Source of the DNA: a virus
DNA length: 64,000 nt
Virus record (IMG/VR): IMGVR_UViG_3300036715_002570
Span: 62,001-126,000 of that record
Direction: 5' to 3' (one strand)
Part shown: one piece after another, positions 23,233-31,086 of the stretch
Numbering within the stretch: the first letter of the stretch is position 1
Layout: each line of letters begins with the position of its first letter
Position numbers and translations under genes: made by a program
The notes under the pieces: generated by a model
What the model was told of the DNA's origin: nothing
Databases searched by the model: none
What the model saw: the letters and a program-made list of their open reading frames with translations, nothing else

Positions 23233-23438
23233 TGGTGTACAACCTCATACACATTGTAAAGGATTTCTTAACGGGCAACCTGCGGTCTGCCCCAAAGGAA
23301 ACGATCGACAAGCGGGTAGCGATCTGTAATTCTTGCGAGGTTCGCAATGAGGTACTCAATACGTGTACCGCATGCGGATGTTTTATCGCAGCCAAGACAA
23401 AGCTAGAGAAGTCCACCTGCCCGTTAGAGCTGTGGTAA
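23232..23438 (+). CDS. Zinc-ribbon-like small protein
   Basis: 68 residues, start overlapping the previous stop (TAATG). C-N-S-C ... T-C-T-A-C-G-C-F-I ... C-P-L-E-L-W: a phage zinc-ribbon type ending in L-W. Function unknown. Confidence 0.6.
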   Translation: MVYNLIHIVKDFLTGNLRSAPKETIDKRVAICNSCEVRNEVLNTCTACGCFIAAKTKLEKSTCPLELW

Positions 23439-23449
23439 TTTGGCTACCG

Positions 23450-23479
23450 TTGATCTTTTACCCCCTATTAGCGTATGAT
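23450..23479 (+). promoter_or_regulatory. Sigma70-like promoter
   Basis: TTGATC, 18-bp spacer beginning TTTTACCCCC, TATGAT. The ATG at 23475 lies inside the -10 box, which rules it out as the start of the next gene. Confidence 0.65.
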
Positions 23480-23507
23480 TGAAGCAACGAACTCTATGGA
23501 GCTGCGA

Positions 23508-23732
23508 ATGAGCTCAGTTGATAAGATGCTGGACGGCGATGAGTTGATTGTCCAGCAGATCTCGAGCAACGAAGGACCGATGGCCGCAAAGCGCTACGTG
23601 CAGCAATTCAACAATGCATGCATGCAGATGTGCGGCTTTGAAGATGCGCTGGAAGAGATCGAACACCGTTTCAAGGCTACAGGCATTGGTTTCTTTGCGT
23701 CCGTACACAGTCTATCGTATACGACGCATTGA
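23508..23732 (+). CDS. Hypothetical protein
   Basis: 74 residues from the ATG at 23508, chosen because upstream in-frame ATGs sit in the promoter or lack an RBS; GGAG lies 7 nt before. Acidic, Met/Gln-rich. Not recognised. Confidence 0.55.
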   Translation: MSSVDKMLDGDELIVQQISSNEGPMAAKRYVQQFNNACMQMCGFEDALEEIEHRFKATGIGFFASVHSLSYTTH

Positions 23733-23742
23733 TTAGGGTTTG

Positions 23743-23771
23743 TTGATCGATCGCCCCGAAGTGGGTAGAAT
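23743..23771 (+). promoter_or_regulatory. Sigma70-like promoter
   Basis: TTGATC, 17-bp spacer, TAGAAT. Confidence 0.55.
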
Positions 23772-23822
23772 TGATAACGATCCCACCCAATTTTGCAGGG
23801 AACACAGACAGAGGAGATAGAC

Positions 23823-24371
23823 ATGACCAAACCCACCATGAGCTGGCCGGAGCGTTTTGCGCTTCTGGATCACTACAAGCCGCAAGATTCGCAGGTGTGC
23901 AGCGCCTTCAACATCACCAAGGACGAGCTCGACGTTGCTCGTATGATGCGTGATGCTGGCGTGTTCGCTCCGTCGAAGACGCTTGACGTTGCGGCATATG
24001 CCAACGTGTTCTCCGCCAACCCCGGTTCCGAACCGACGGTGGCGACGCCAACGATCGGCAAGTCCAACAAGAGTCGTACTGGGGGGTCGACGACGCACGT
24101 CAAGCCGGAGAGCGTGTCCAAGCGCGTCAAGGTTCCGCAGAAGCGTGGTCGCAAGGGTAGCAAGATCGCCACCGCCCTGCTCGCTGTGACGACGACGCAA
24201 GTGCCGGTCGAGACGTTCATCGCCCAGCATGGCGTTTCGCTCGCAGTCCTGCGTCAGAGCAAGCGGTTCATTGATACCCTCGACCCGGCGCTCCAGAAGC
24301 AGATCGGCCGCGTCAACGTCCGCCAGGACGCAGCGACGAAGCGGCTGATGATCTGGCGTGAAGACGTATGA
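23823..24371 (+). CDS. Basic, possibly DNA-binding protein
   Basis: 182 residues from the ATG at 23823 (RBS GAGGAG). A flexible Ser/Thr/Pro linker leads to a basic patch K-R-V-K-V-P-Q-K-R-G-R-K-G like an AT-hook, then a helical C-terminal domain ending M-I-W-R-E-D-V. DNA or RNA binding is likely; specific role unknown. Confidence 0.55.
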   Translation: MTKPTMSWPERFALLDHYKPQDSQVCSAFNITKDELDVARMMRDAGVFAPSKTLDVAAYANVFSANPGSEPTVATPTIGKSNKSRTGGSTTHVKPESVSKRVKVPQKRGRKGSKIATALLAVTTTQVPVETFIAQHGVSLAVLRQSKRFIDTLDPALQKQIGRVNVRQDAATKRLMIWREDV

Positions 24372-24613
24372 TGGCTGACGATACAGTCCAGATCGTTGGC
24401 CGGCGTGCTGACGGCACGGAAGTTGTAGTCGGGGAGGCACTGATGCCTCCTTTGATGAAGGCTCGGGAGCTGGCGCGTGAGATGTTTGGGGGCGACCCCG
24501 CTGACGACACCAGCGACACGGCAATGGCGTTCTGGGTGTGCGAGAACTTCTACAACTGGCTGGTCTCAACTGGCCAACTGAAGCCGGGGTTGTTCGGCGT
24601 CCAGGTACGGTAG
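24368..24613 (+). CDS. Small hypothetical protein
   Basis: 81 residues, ATGA overlap with the previous gene and followed by a strong terminator; forms a two-gene operon. Not recognised. Confidence 0.6.
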   Translation: MMADDTVQIVGRRADGTEVVVGEALMPPLMKARELAREMFGGDPADDTSDTAMAFWVCENFYNWLVSTGQLKPGLFGVQVR

Positions 24614-24629
24614 CCAACGTAGAGTTTCC

Positions 24630-24663
24630 GTAAAGGCGTGCACGGGGCACGCCTTTACTTTTT
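24630..24663 (+). terminator. Rho-independent terminator
   Basis: GTAAAGGCGTGC/GCACGCCTTTAC stem followed by TTTTT. Confidence 0.9.
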
Positions 24664-24691
24664 GTGTGAACTGATATATAGTTGATCAACA

Positions 24692-25315
24692 ATGAGTTGG
24701 TCAATGGCGACAGAACAACAACTAAAAACGCTTGACAAATACGTAGACACGATCCACGAACTACTGATTGATCAGATCGAAGGCTTCCGCGTAAACCCTG
24801 CTCGACAACTGACGACCAATCGTCAGATATTTGTCCGAATGCTCGGCCAATTGCTGTATGAAGCACCACGCTTACATACTGGCAAGGTCAGCATCCGTAT
24901 GGTTGAAGAGAAGTTAAAAGACTTCACAGCCAAGGCATGCTTTGAACACCACCAAAGTCGTCAAAAAGGTGGCAAAGCCTTCCTGCATTTAGTTGACGCA
25001 GCAGTACGTACGGGTGTCAACCCAACCGTAGAACAGGTGCGCGCAATCGCTCTGGTCTACTGTCAAGTCCATTATACGACCGCACAGGAGAATGCGCAGC
25101 TTCGAAAGCACCAGCGCAGATGCTCTAGTGAGGCCGCTTACCGCCGTGCCAACATTCCCCTAATTGAGGCACGCGACCTGTTCACGAAGCTGGGACGACA
25201 CTCTGAACAGTGGAAGCGTACAATGATCGCAAAATACCAACCGATCATTGATGCATACAACACACCTGCGGTTAGCATACAGCCATTACCCGAAATGCCG
25301 ATTGTCATCAACTGA
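24692..25315 (+). CDS. Helical hypothetical protein
   Basis: 207 residues (an alternative ATG at 24704). Strongly helical, His/Gln/Arg-rich middle. No motif recognised. Confidence 0.6.
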   Translation: MSWSMATEQQLKTLDKYVDTIHELLIDQIEGFRVNPARQLTTNRQIFVRMLGQLLYEAPRLHTGKVSIRMVEEKLKDFTAKACFEHHQSRQKGGKAFLHLVDAAVRTGVNPTVEQVRAIALVYCQVHYTTAQENAQLRKHQRRCSSEAAYRRANIPLIEARDLFTKLGRHSEQWKRTMIAKYQPIIDAYNTPAVSIQPLPEMPIVIN

Positions 25316-25385
25316 TTGGGTTATTGTGGTGGCCACTTCCACCTGCTCCGGTGAAGTAACACTTGCTCCATTTTAATGGCCTGAT

Positions 25386-25574
25386 CTAAGGAGACGACGG
25401 TAGATATAATTTCTTCGCGGTTGTAAGCCTTGTACCGTGCATCTTGCACTTGATCTCAACAGTAGTGCTGGCGTTGATATATATAACCTTATCGCAATCG
25501 TACCGATTGCTGTGCACCCGTTGTGACAGTTCTACAAATTGCTTCTGGGTTAACGCTGATGGTAGTATAATCAC
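25386..25574 (-). pseudogene. Homing endonuclease N-terminal remnant
   Basis: On the reverse strand, Q-F-V-E-L-S-Q-R-V-H ... N-R-Y-D-C-D-K-V-I-Y ... V-E-I-K-C-K-M-H-G. This is the 'F...VH..RYDYSKV.Y...C..HG' module found at the front of phage endonucleases. The frame degenerates straight after H-G and stops, with no nuclease domain. It fills the ~300-bp gap before QueE. Confidence 0.6.
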
Positions 25575-25617
25575 CTATAATCAAATCTGTCCCTATCTAT
25601 CGAATCGGAGGCACTAA

Positions 25618-26514
25618 GTGGCAAAATACGAATGGTCTGAAGTTTTCTACTCTATTGAAGGGGAGGCCAAATATGCTGGGCGGCCTACTGTCTACGCGCG
25701 GTTCGCTCTGTGCAATTTCCAGTGCAAAGGATTCGGCAATCCTGAGAAATTGGATACCACAAAGATTGATGTTCTCGGATTCAACCCCGCGGACTACAAA
25801 GACATCTACTCAATCCCTCTAATTACGAGGGGGTGCGACTCCATCTATTCATGGGATCCAAAGTTCAAGCATATGTGGCGGAAGACGGATGAGCATGAGC
25901 TGGCACAAGAATTGCTGAACGTTCTTCCGAACAAATCCTTTATTCAACCATCAGGCCAGCGCGTGATCTTGTCCTTGACGGGAGGAGAGCCAACTCTCCG
26001 TGCCAAATTCCTTCCAGCACTATTCAACGCTGCGGAGTTGTCGGACGTGAAGCATATCCTGGTAGAGACAAACTGCGCCGTTCCTCTGAAGCGTGATTTC
26101 ATGATGGAAATCAACGCATGGCTTGCAGCAGACGCGGAACGAAAGTGGACGTGGAGTAATTCACCCAAACTGTCTGTCTCAGGAGAGGAGTGGGATGAAG
26201 CGATTCGCCCTGAAATCGCCGTGATGCAACGGTTGGCTACCAGCCGTGAGTTTCAGCCACAGCAGGTTGATCAGTATTTCAAGTTCGTTTGTGACCCAAC
26301 CGACGAAAGCTTCAATGAAGTAGCGAAGGCTATGGAAGAGTACTACACGGCTGGAATCCCCCGAAACACAGAGGTATACATCATGCCCGTGGCGTGCCAA
26401 GACACAGACCAGTCGGCGATTTCTTCAGCGGTGGCACAGCAATGCATGACTCGTGGATATATCTACTGTCACCGTGTTCACCTTGATGTGTTTGGTAACG
26501 CACCAGGAACCTGA
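25618..26514 (+). CDS. queE: QueE-like 7-carboxy-7-deazaguanine synthase (radical SAM)
   Basis: 298 residues, GTG start with GGAGG 8 nt upstream. S-I-E-G-E, Y-A-G-R-P-T-V-Y-A-R-F and C-N-F-Q-C provide the start of the radical-SAM site. In this phage-type QueE the third Cys is displaced (R-G-C-D-S-I-Y-S-W), after an insertion. L-T-G-G-E-P-T-L binds SAM. The enzyme contracts 6-carboxy-tetrahydropterin to the deazapurine. With QueD and a DpdA-like protein it points to DNA modification. Confidence 0.8.
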   Translation: MAKYEWSEVFYSIEGEAKYAGRPTVYARFALCNFQCKGFGNPEKLDTTKIDVLGFNPADYKDIYSIPLITRGCDSIYSWDPKFKHMWRKTDEHELAQELLNVLPNKSFIQPSGQRVILSLTGGEPTLRAKFLPALFNAAELSDVKHILVETNCAVPLKRDFMMEINAWLAADAERKWTWSNSPKLSVSGEEWDEAIRPEIAVMQRLATSREFQPQQVDQYFKFVCDPTDESFNEVAKAMEEYYTAGIPRNTEVYIMPVACQDTDQSAISSAVAQQCMTRGYIYCHRVHLDVFGNAPGT

Positions 26515-26523
26515 GGGAACAAA

Positions 26524-26808
26524 ATGATCAACAGCCTAATCACGATCAATGACAAGTCGTACCAAGTACCGGCTACATCACGCCTGGATGCGACAGATCT
26601 CGCCGTCCTAGACGACCGCGCATGTGGGAAAAGTGCTATCAGTGTTCATGATCTCCAAGAGGCTGTGCAGGGTCGCCGATTTACTGAAGATGCCAGCTAT
26701 AGTCATAACTTCAGTGCTACAAGAGCAGAGCGAGCTCGCTCCACAGAGAAACAATGTCGTGAAGCTATCACGATGATCCGTCAGACCTTCACACAACAAG
26801 CGAGGTAA
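26524..26808 (+). CDS. Hypothetical protein
   Basis: 94 residues, RBS GAGGGAA. Arg/Ser/Thr-rich C-terminus. Not recognised. Confidence 0.55.
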   Translation: MINSLITINDKSYQVPATSRLDATDLAVLDDRACGKSAISVHDLQEAVQGRRFTEDASYSHNFSATRAERARSTEKQCREAITMIRQTFTQQAR

Positions 26809-26809
26809 C

Positions 26810-27319
26810 ATGATTCCCGCCGGTTCAATTCACCAAAGCCACTTTGACCAAGAAGAAGGACCCTGGTGCAAACAGGTCCTTCTGTACTCTCCCGACAACG
26901 GTGGAGACAATCCAGACAACCGCATTGATTTGTATGCTGGGGAGCCTCAACGCTTGTCAGACGAGCGAATCATCGAGCTAGCGAAGAAAATCCTACGGCG
27001 AGACATCTTTGCGGGCTCTGCTCTAGCAGTATTTGCTCGAGCTGTTGAACAAGAAGCCACACAGCTACCAAAGGTGGAGAAGCTGCAAATGGTCAGGATC
27101 ACAATCAACGGAAAGCCTCACTTGGTATACAACAGGCCAATGACGTACTATGACGTTGTTCGCTTGGCATGGGGTGAAGGAGATCACCCACTGTTGACGG
27201 TGACGTATGCGAGCGAACATTGCAGTGGACTGCTTGCGCCTGGTACGAACCGGCGAGAAGCGTCTGTTGTTCCGTGTGACAATATGCACTTCTGTGCTGT
27301 TCATACAGGGAACGCTTAA
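26810..27319 (+). CDS. Protein with C-terminal ubiquitin-like (multiubiquitin-type) domain
   Basis: 169 residues. The C-terminal ~75 residues read I-T-I-N-G-K-P-H, T-Y-Y-D-V-V-R-L-A, L-L-T-V-T-Y, L-L-A-P-G, then N-M-H-F-C-A-V-H-T-G-N-A. This matches the bacterial multiubiquitin beta-grasp pattern (ING..., SYEDVV.LA, TVTY, G.L.PG, DGM.F.V). The N-terminal ~90 residues are acidic and helical, unlike known repeats. Whether it is conjugated, or blocks a host ubiquitin-like defence pathway, is unknown. Confidence 0.6.
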   Translation: MIPAGSIHQSHFDQEEGPWCKQVLLYSPDNGGDNPDNRIDLYAGEPQRLSDERIIELAKKILRRDIFAGSALAVFARAVEQEATQLPKVEKLQMVRITINGKPHLVYNRPMTYYDVVRLAWGEGDHPLLTVTYASEHCSGLLAPGTNRREASVVPCDNMHFCAVHTGNA

Positions 27320-27321
27320 TT

Positions 27322-27618
27322 ATGGTAGCAAAACTCAAGTTGGATGAAGAGGTCGCTGTGTCCTACGCGGTGAACATTCGTGGTGAGAAGGCTGACCCAA
27401 ATACGATCCAGTTTTTTAACGGTCACGAGTCATTGTTCACTGCGGTGCAAGTGATGCGGTTGGCTGACAAATTGGGTGTTAAATTGGTGCAGGATGATAA
27501 ATCTAATTGGACCGCTTTTCAGTACCAAGGAAAGCACCTGTCTAACGTCAACTTTTATCATCCTAGTCACGCCTATGCTTTCCTGTTGGGTGTGGCTGCC
27601 ATCAAGGGAATTACATGA
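27322..27618 (+). CDS. Hypothetical protein
   Basis: 98 residues, directly after the ubiquitin-like gene and overlapping the next gene as ATGA, so probably co-expressed with it. Not recognised. Confidence 0.55.
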   Translation: MVAKLKLDEEVAVSYAVNIRGEKADPNTIQFFNGHESLFTAVQVMRLADKLGVKLVQDDKSNWTAFQYQGKHLSNVNFYHPSHAYAFLLGVAAIKGIT

Positions 27619-28052
27619 GCCACAAATTTACCGTGCACGTAGAGGGTGCTGACACGGCAGCAAAGAAGGCACTAACACACCTGCTAGCCTCATTTCTGGA
27701 AGACAGCGTCAAGCACGTAATCGTTCCAGGCGAACGTATGTCAATGCAGAAGATTTTCGGGCAGATGGATCGAATTCAAGACCATGCTGTGGTTGAATTC
27801 GTCACAGATGCTCCCGTGGTGCACACCGTTCAAGCGGTAGTTGCACCTACAACGGTTGCTGGCACTGCTCCTACCTACACGGCCGCCACTGTATCTGCAC
27901 CTGCCACTGTATCCGTTTCCGCAAGTGCTGTTGATGAAGACGGTGACGCGTTGACTCTGCCAAACGTAGCAGAGTTTCTTCCTCCAACCCCTGCGAAGGC
28001 ATTACCGCAGCATCCTGCTACTGTGATGGCACGACCAAAGCATCGTTGGTAA
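27615..28052 (+). CDS. Protein with Ala/Thr/Pro-rich linker
   Basis: 145 residues. A folded N-terminal ~70 residues are followed by a low-complexity Val/Ala/Thr/Pro tract and a short basic tail (R-P-K-H-R-W). Unknown. Confidence 0.55.
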   Translation: MSHKFTVHVEGADTAAKKALTHLLASFLEDSVKHVIVPGERMSMQKIFGQMDRIQDHAVVEFVTDAPVVHTVQAVVAPTTVAGTAPTYTAATVSAPATVSVSASAVDEDGDALTLPNVAEFLPPTPAKALPQHPATVMARPKHRW

Positions 28053-28069
28053 AGTGAAGCCCATGCCTC

Positions 28070-28076
28070 GTAAATA
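28070..28076 (+). promoter_or_regulatory. Late promoter (GTAAATA)
   Basis: GTAAATA 28 nt before the ATG at 28098, which has GGAGG close upstream. Confidence 0.5.
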
Positions 28077-28097
28077 GCACGACTATGGAGGGGGCAC

Positions 28098-28223
28098 ATG
28101 GAGAGCAATTGGCACAACTGGTTTGCGTGGCGGCCAGTTCGAATGATGGGTGGTAGGATTGTATGGTTCTGCTACGTATGGCGCCGTCGAATTCGACAGC
28201 AATGGCAATATCACGTTTTCTGA
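28098..28223 (+). CDS. Trp/Arg-rich 41-residue protein
   Basis: ATG at 28098 with a strong RBS (GGAGGGGG) and a late promoter. Sequence W-H-N-W-F-A-W-R-P-V-R ... G-G-R-I-V-W-F-C-Y-V-W-R-R-R resembles a family of tiny phage proteins with a W-F-A-W-x-P-V-R core. Function unknown. Confidence 0.6.
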   Translation: MESNWHNWFAWRPVRMMGGRIVWFCYVWRRRIRQQWQYHVF

Positions 28224-28233
28224 AAGGCCAACG

Positions 28234-28491
28234 ATGGACATGAAGACCACTGGCTACGCAGCAATTGATCTCCAAGAGTTCCTTGAGATCGTATTGATGT
28301 GGCATTGCAGTGGTGATATTCCCATGGACCGCAAGTCAACTGCGGAGTTCATTGAGACGGACACCTTCAGTGAATTTCTGATGTCCGTTAAGCACTGGGC
28401 GCGCAGATTTGGTGTAAAGGTACCAACGACAGCTGAGATCGTCAAGACGCTGTACGCGCTATACAACGATCCTGCGCGTTGCAGTACATGA
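28234..28491 (+). CDS. Hypothetical protein
   Basis: 85 residues from the ATG at 28234 (RBS AAAGG). An upstream GTG at 28150 overlaps the small Trp-rich gene and is less likely. Not recognised. Confidence 0.5.
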   Translation: MDMKTTGYAAIDLQEFLEIVLMWHCSGDIPMDRKSTAEFIETDTFSEFLMSVKHWARRFGVKVPTTAEIVKTLYALYNDPARCST

Positions 28492-28528
28492 CGGTTGCGA
28501 TATATACTCCGATCTAACAGGAGTTTCT

Positions 28529-28957
28529 ATGTCGTACGATAAAAAGTTGGTCTACCGGGCAAGTCTAATCCCATATGTCGTGGAGAACGGCCAGGTACTG
28601 ATGATGTTCATGAAGCCGTCCAACCCTGAGTATGGCGGCAATACCTACCAACTGGCCAAGGGCCGCATTGAAGATGGTGAGGACTCGAAGGCTGCTGCGA
28701 TCCGTGAAGCGAAAGAAGAGCTCGGCTTGTTCGTTGGCAATGTTGTATTGACCGAAAGCATCGGTCAATTCATGGGTAGGACGTCGGTATACGTTGCCAA
28801 AGTCAAGGATCGCAATATGTTCGGTGAGCCGGATTTTGAAACGGAAAGCGTCACGTGGATGACGGCCGAAGAGTTTGATCACGTTGGTCGTGATCTCCAC
28901 CGCCCCGTAGTCAAGGCTGCTGTGCGGAAAATTTGTCAGTTGGAGAAGCTACAATGA
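28529..28957 (+). CDS. Nudix hydrolase
   Basis: 142 residues. Complete Nudix box G-R-I-E-D-G-E-D...R-E-A-K-E-E-L-G (residues ~49-71). Cleaves nucleoside-diphosphate-X bonds; with ADP-ribosylglycohydrolase and NadR in the window, ADP-ribose or NAD-type substrates are candidates, but nucleotide sanitation is equally possible. Confidence 0.85.
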   Translation: MSYDKKLVYRASLIPYVVENGQVLMMFMKPSNPEYGGNTYQLAKGRIEDGEDSKAAAIREAKEELGLFVGNVVLTESIGQFMGRTSVYVAKVKDRNMFGEPDFETESVTWMTAEEFDHVGRDLHRPVVKAAVRKICQLEKLQ

Positions 28958-29217
28958 AGTTACGAGCACTATTAGAGCGAGATTACACGTACCCTGTATC
29001 GGTTCAGTACGAACAGGAATACACAAATGCGGACGGTGAGGTTGACGTCGAGGAAGATCCATACGCTACAGGTGATTCTCCGTCGCTGTCTTCTTTTGAG
29101 CCGACAGCTGTGTTCGTGACGGACACAAAGGAGCAGCTGGATCTTGCAGCGTTCCTCAAGTCGTTGACACCAGCACTGTACGAGTGGATTACCAGCGAAG
29201 CGCTGGAATTGGCCTAA
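28954..29217 (+). CDS. Acidic hypothetical protein
   Basis: 87 residues, ATGA overlap with the Nudix gene. Starts M-K-L-R-A-L-L-E-R. Not recognised. Confidence 0.55.
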   Translation: MKLRALLERDYTYPVSVQYEQEYTNADGEVDVEEDPYATGDSPSLSSFEPTAVFVTDTKEQLDLAAFLKSLTPALYEWITSEALELA

Positions 29218-29233
29218 TACTAGACGTGCCCTC

Positions 29234-29260
29234 ATAAATACTCCTACAACTCTGTAGGAG
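29234..29260 (+). promoter_or_regulatory. T4-type late promoter with perfect RBS hairpin
   Basis: CATAAATA immediately followed by CTCCTACA/TGTAGGAG (29241-29248, 29253-29260). The 3' arm is the Shine-Dalgarno; ATG at 29268. Confidence 0.75.
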
Positions 29261-29267
29261 AACCAAT

Positions 29268-30032
29268 ATGAGTACACAATGGAATATGGCTTCAGTACGC
29301 CGCCTCGCCGGCCTGCCACTGACAGAAGGTTGGATGCGTGATGACGACGACGATGATGAAGATCCAGACGTCAAGATTGTCAATGCTGACAAGGGCCAAA
29401 CGGCTTTCGAACGCAAGAACAAGAGCCACCTCGATGACAACGCTGAAGCACTGAAGAAACGCACAGCTGAAGTCAAGGCAAAGGCAGCTGAGAAAAAGGC
29501 CGAGAAGAAGGCTGAACCAAAGTCTGAGACCCCTGCAAAGGACAAGACAGAAGAGAAGTCTCCACCTGCTGAAAAGGCTCCTGCTAAGGCTGAGCCAGCC
29601 AAGGAAGAAAAGAAGGTTGAAGCTGCGGCTGAGAAGAAGCGTCGTGGTAAGGCTCCTGATGAGAACAGCAAGTCGGGCCAGATGCGTACGTGGTACAACG
29701 CAAACAAGCCAACACAGCGCAAGCACTTCCTTGCTCATGCAGCAAAGATTGGCATGAGCGCTGCTCAGGCATCAACCTTGCATGCCAAGCTGAATCCAAA
29801 GTCTGGCCGCGAGGTCAAGACCGACGAGTGCTACGTGATTACACACCCGTTCATGCCATCGTTCATGCTTGCAGAAAACCGCGAAATGAACGGTCAAATG
29901 CAGTGGATCGATCCAGCAAGCCCTCTCGATCCATTGGTGTTTGAAACCGCTGAGGAAGCTCAGAAGGTTGTCAAGTACATGGCTGAGTGGAAGGGTCAAA
30001 CATCCAAGGTAACGAAGGTTGTGTTTGACTGA
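29268..30032 (+). CDS. Late Lys/Ala/Glu-rich protein with GA-TYY-type domain
   Basis: 254 residues. N-terminal V-R-R-L-A-G-L, an Asp tract (D7 broken by E), then ~90 residues of Lys/Ala/Glu repeats like a histone-H1 tail. Then a compact domain, Q-M-R-T-W-Y-N-A-N ... K-I-G-M-S-A-A-Q-A-S-T-L-H, distantly like the C-terminal domain shared by four early proteins (54934, 57305, 60235, 61258), and a C-terminal globular part. Probably DNA-binding or head-associated. Confidence 0.6.
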   Translation: MSTQWNMASVRRLAGLPLTEGWMRDDDDDDEDPDVKIVNADKGQTAFERKNKSHLDDNAEALKKRTAEVKAKAAEKKAEKKAEPKSETPAKDKTEEKSPPAEKAPAKAEPAKEEKKVEAAAEKKRRGKAPDENSKSGQMRTWYNANKPTQRKHFLAHAAKIGMSAAQASTLHAKLNPKSGREVKTDECYVITHPFMPSFMLAENREMNGQMQWIDPASPLDPLVFETAEEAQKVVKYMAEWKGQTSKVTKVVFD

Positions 30033-30203
30033 TCATGAACTCGCTGTTCTACACTGTCTGGCTCGGCGTTCAGGTAATCCATCCAGACACCCATGTGGCT
30101 AATTGCAAAGCTCCGCGGTAAGACGTATGAGTGGTGGGGCGGCGTACAGTAAGACGCAAACTTACTAGTAAACAAAGGGAAGCGTTGCTTCCCTTTCTTT
30201 TTG
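30033..30203 (+). other. Spacer with two possible tiny ORFs and a terminator
   Basis: ORFs at 30035-30121 (28 codons) and 30093-30152 (19 codons, M-W-L-I-A-K-L-R-G-K) overlap in different frames; neither has a strong RBS. At 30174-30203 AAAGGGAAGC/GCTTCCCTTT plus CTTTTT is a good terminator. An ACTAGTAAACA motif lies at 30164. Confidence 0.45.
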
Positions 30204-30242
30204 CCTATACGATATAGGCTTCTATCTACGTATGAAGCTCCT

Positions 30243-30722
30243 GTGAACAAACTTCTTGCCGCCCTGATGCTCGTCGCGTTTAACGCTTATGCGGTCGACG
30301 CCCCTGATCCGACGCTGACTCCTGGCGCCGCCCGAACGACGGACCCCGCTGACATCTGCTCGACCGCTGGTCACAAGATCAGCACAAAGGATGTCCGCAA
30401 TGTGCCAGAGTCCGTCAAGAGGCAAGTGTTCGCTGAGTATCACGTTGACGGTGGCAACCACACTGGTTACTGTGCTGTGACGAGCGGATGTGAAGTTGAC
30501 CATCTGATCAGCCTGGAACTCGGCGGCAGCAACGACATCAAGAACCTGTGGCCGCAGCCGTACACCGGTGTGTGGAATGCACACATGAAGGATGCGTTGG
30601 AGGATAAACTGCACCACATGGTCTGCACTGGTCAGATTTCGCTCCCCGATGCCCAACATGCGATCGCTTCCAACTGGAAGGGGGCATGGGTGAAGTACGT
30701 TAACAAGGGACAACCAAAATGA
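30243..30722 (+). CDS. Exported HNH-type nuclease
   Basis: 159 residues from the GTG at 30243. Hydrophobic signal sequence ending N-A-Y-A (residues ~1-17). The catalytic region is G-C-E-V-D-H-L-I-S-L-E-L-G-G-S-N, followed by N-L-W-P-Q-P and a C-terminal helix. Four Cys suit a periplasmic protein. A five-codon ORF starting at ATG 30231 overlaps the GTG and could couple translation. Unlike homing enzymes it lacks DNA-binding repeats, so it may degrade DNA outside the cytoplasm, for example that of superinfecting phage. Confidence 0.65.
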   Translation: MNKLLAALMLVAFNAYAVDAPDPTLTPGAARTTDPADICSTAGHKISTKDVRNVPESVKRQVFAEYHVDGGNHTGYCAVTSGCEVDHLISLELGGSNDIKNLWPQPYTGVWNAHMKDALEDKLHHMVCTGQISLPDAQHAIASNWKGAWVKYVNKGQPK

Positions 30723-30991
30723 TTGCGTTGGGTACATACGTTCAGTTCAAGCCAGAAATGTTCCTCCCGCCGAATACTCCATGGTATGATGGCTATGAAG
30801 GCCACGTATTCGAGGTGATCGGTTACATGCCGAACCAGGGGATTGAATTCGACCTGTCATCCCCTGAGCTCAAGGGAACACCATTCGATCACGGTGACGT
30901 TGTGTACGACCACATCAGTCTGAAGTGCGTCACTGGCGATGTGGTCGTACGTGGATACGTCCATGATTGGGATGTGATTCAGGTACCTTGA
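30719..30991 (+). CDS. Small beta-rich hypothetical protein
   Basis: 90 residues, ATGA overlap with the nuclease. Alternating short strands suggest an SH3-like fold. Not recognised. Confidence 0.55.
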   Translation: MIALGTYVQFKPEMFLPPNTPWYDGYEGHVFEVIGYMPNQGIEFDLSSPELKGTPFDHGDVVYDHISLKCVTGDVVVRGYVHDWDVIQVP

Positions 30992-31086
30992 CCTGTTCGC
31001 TGAACAGAATATATAGTAGATGACAGGTCTTCGGCTCATCCCTGCTAACTCTGCGCCAAAACAATAACTACAACAAGGAATAGAGC

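Noticed and set aside
23733-24869. Reverse ORF of 378 codons
   Set aside because: Spans two forward genes and a perfect terminator; no RBS or motif.
30992-31086. preQ1 riboswitch before queD
   Set aside because: The leader has a small hairpin (CTGTTC/GAACAG) but lacks the C-rich loop and A-rich tail of preQ1 class I, and I see no class II or III layout.
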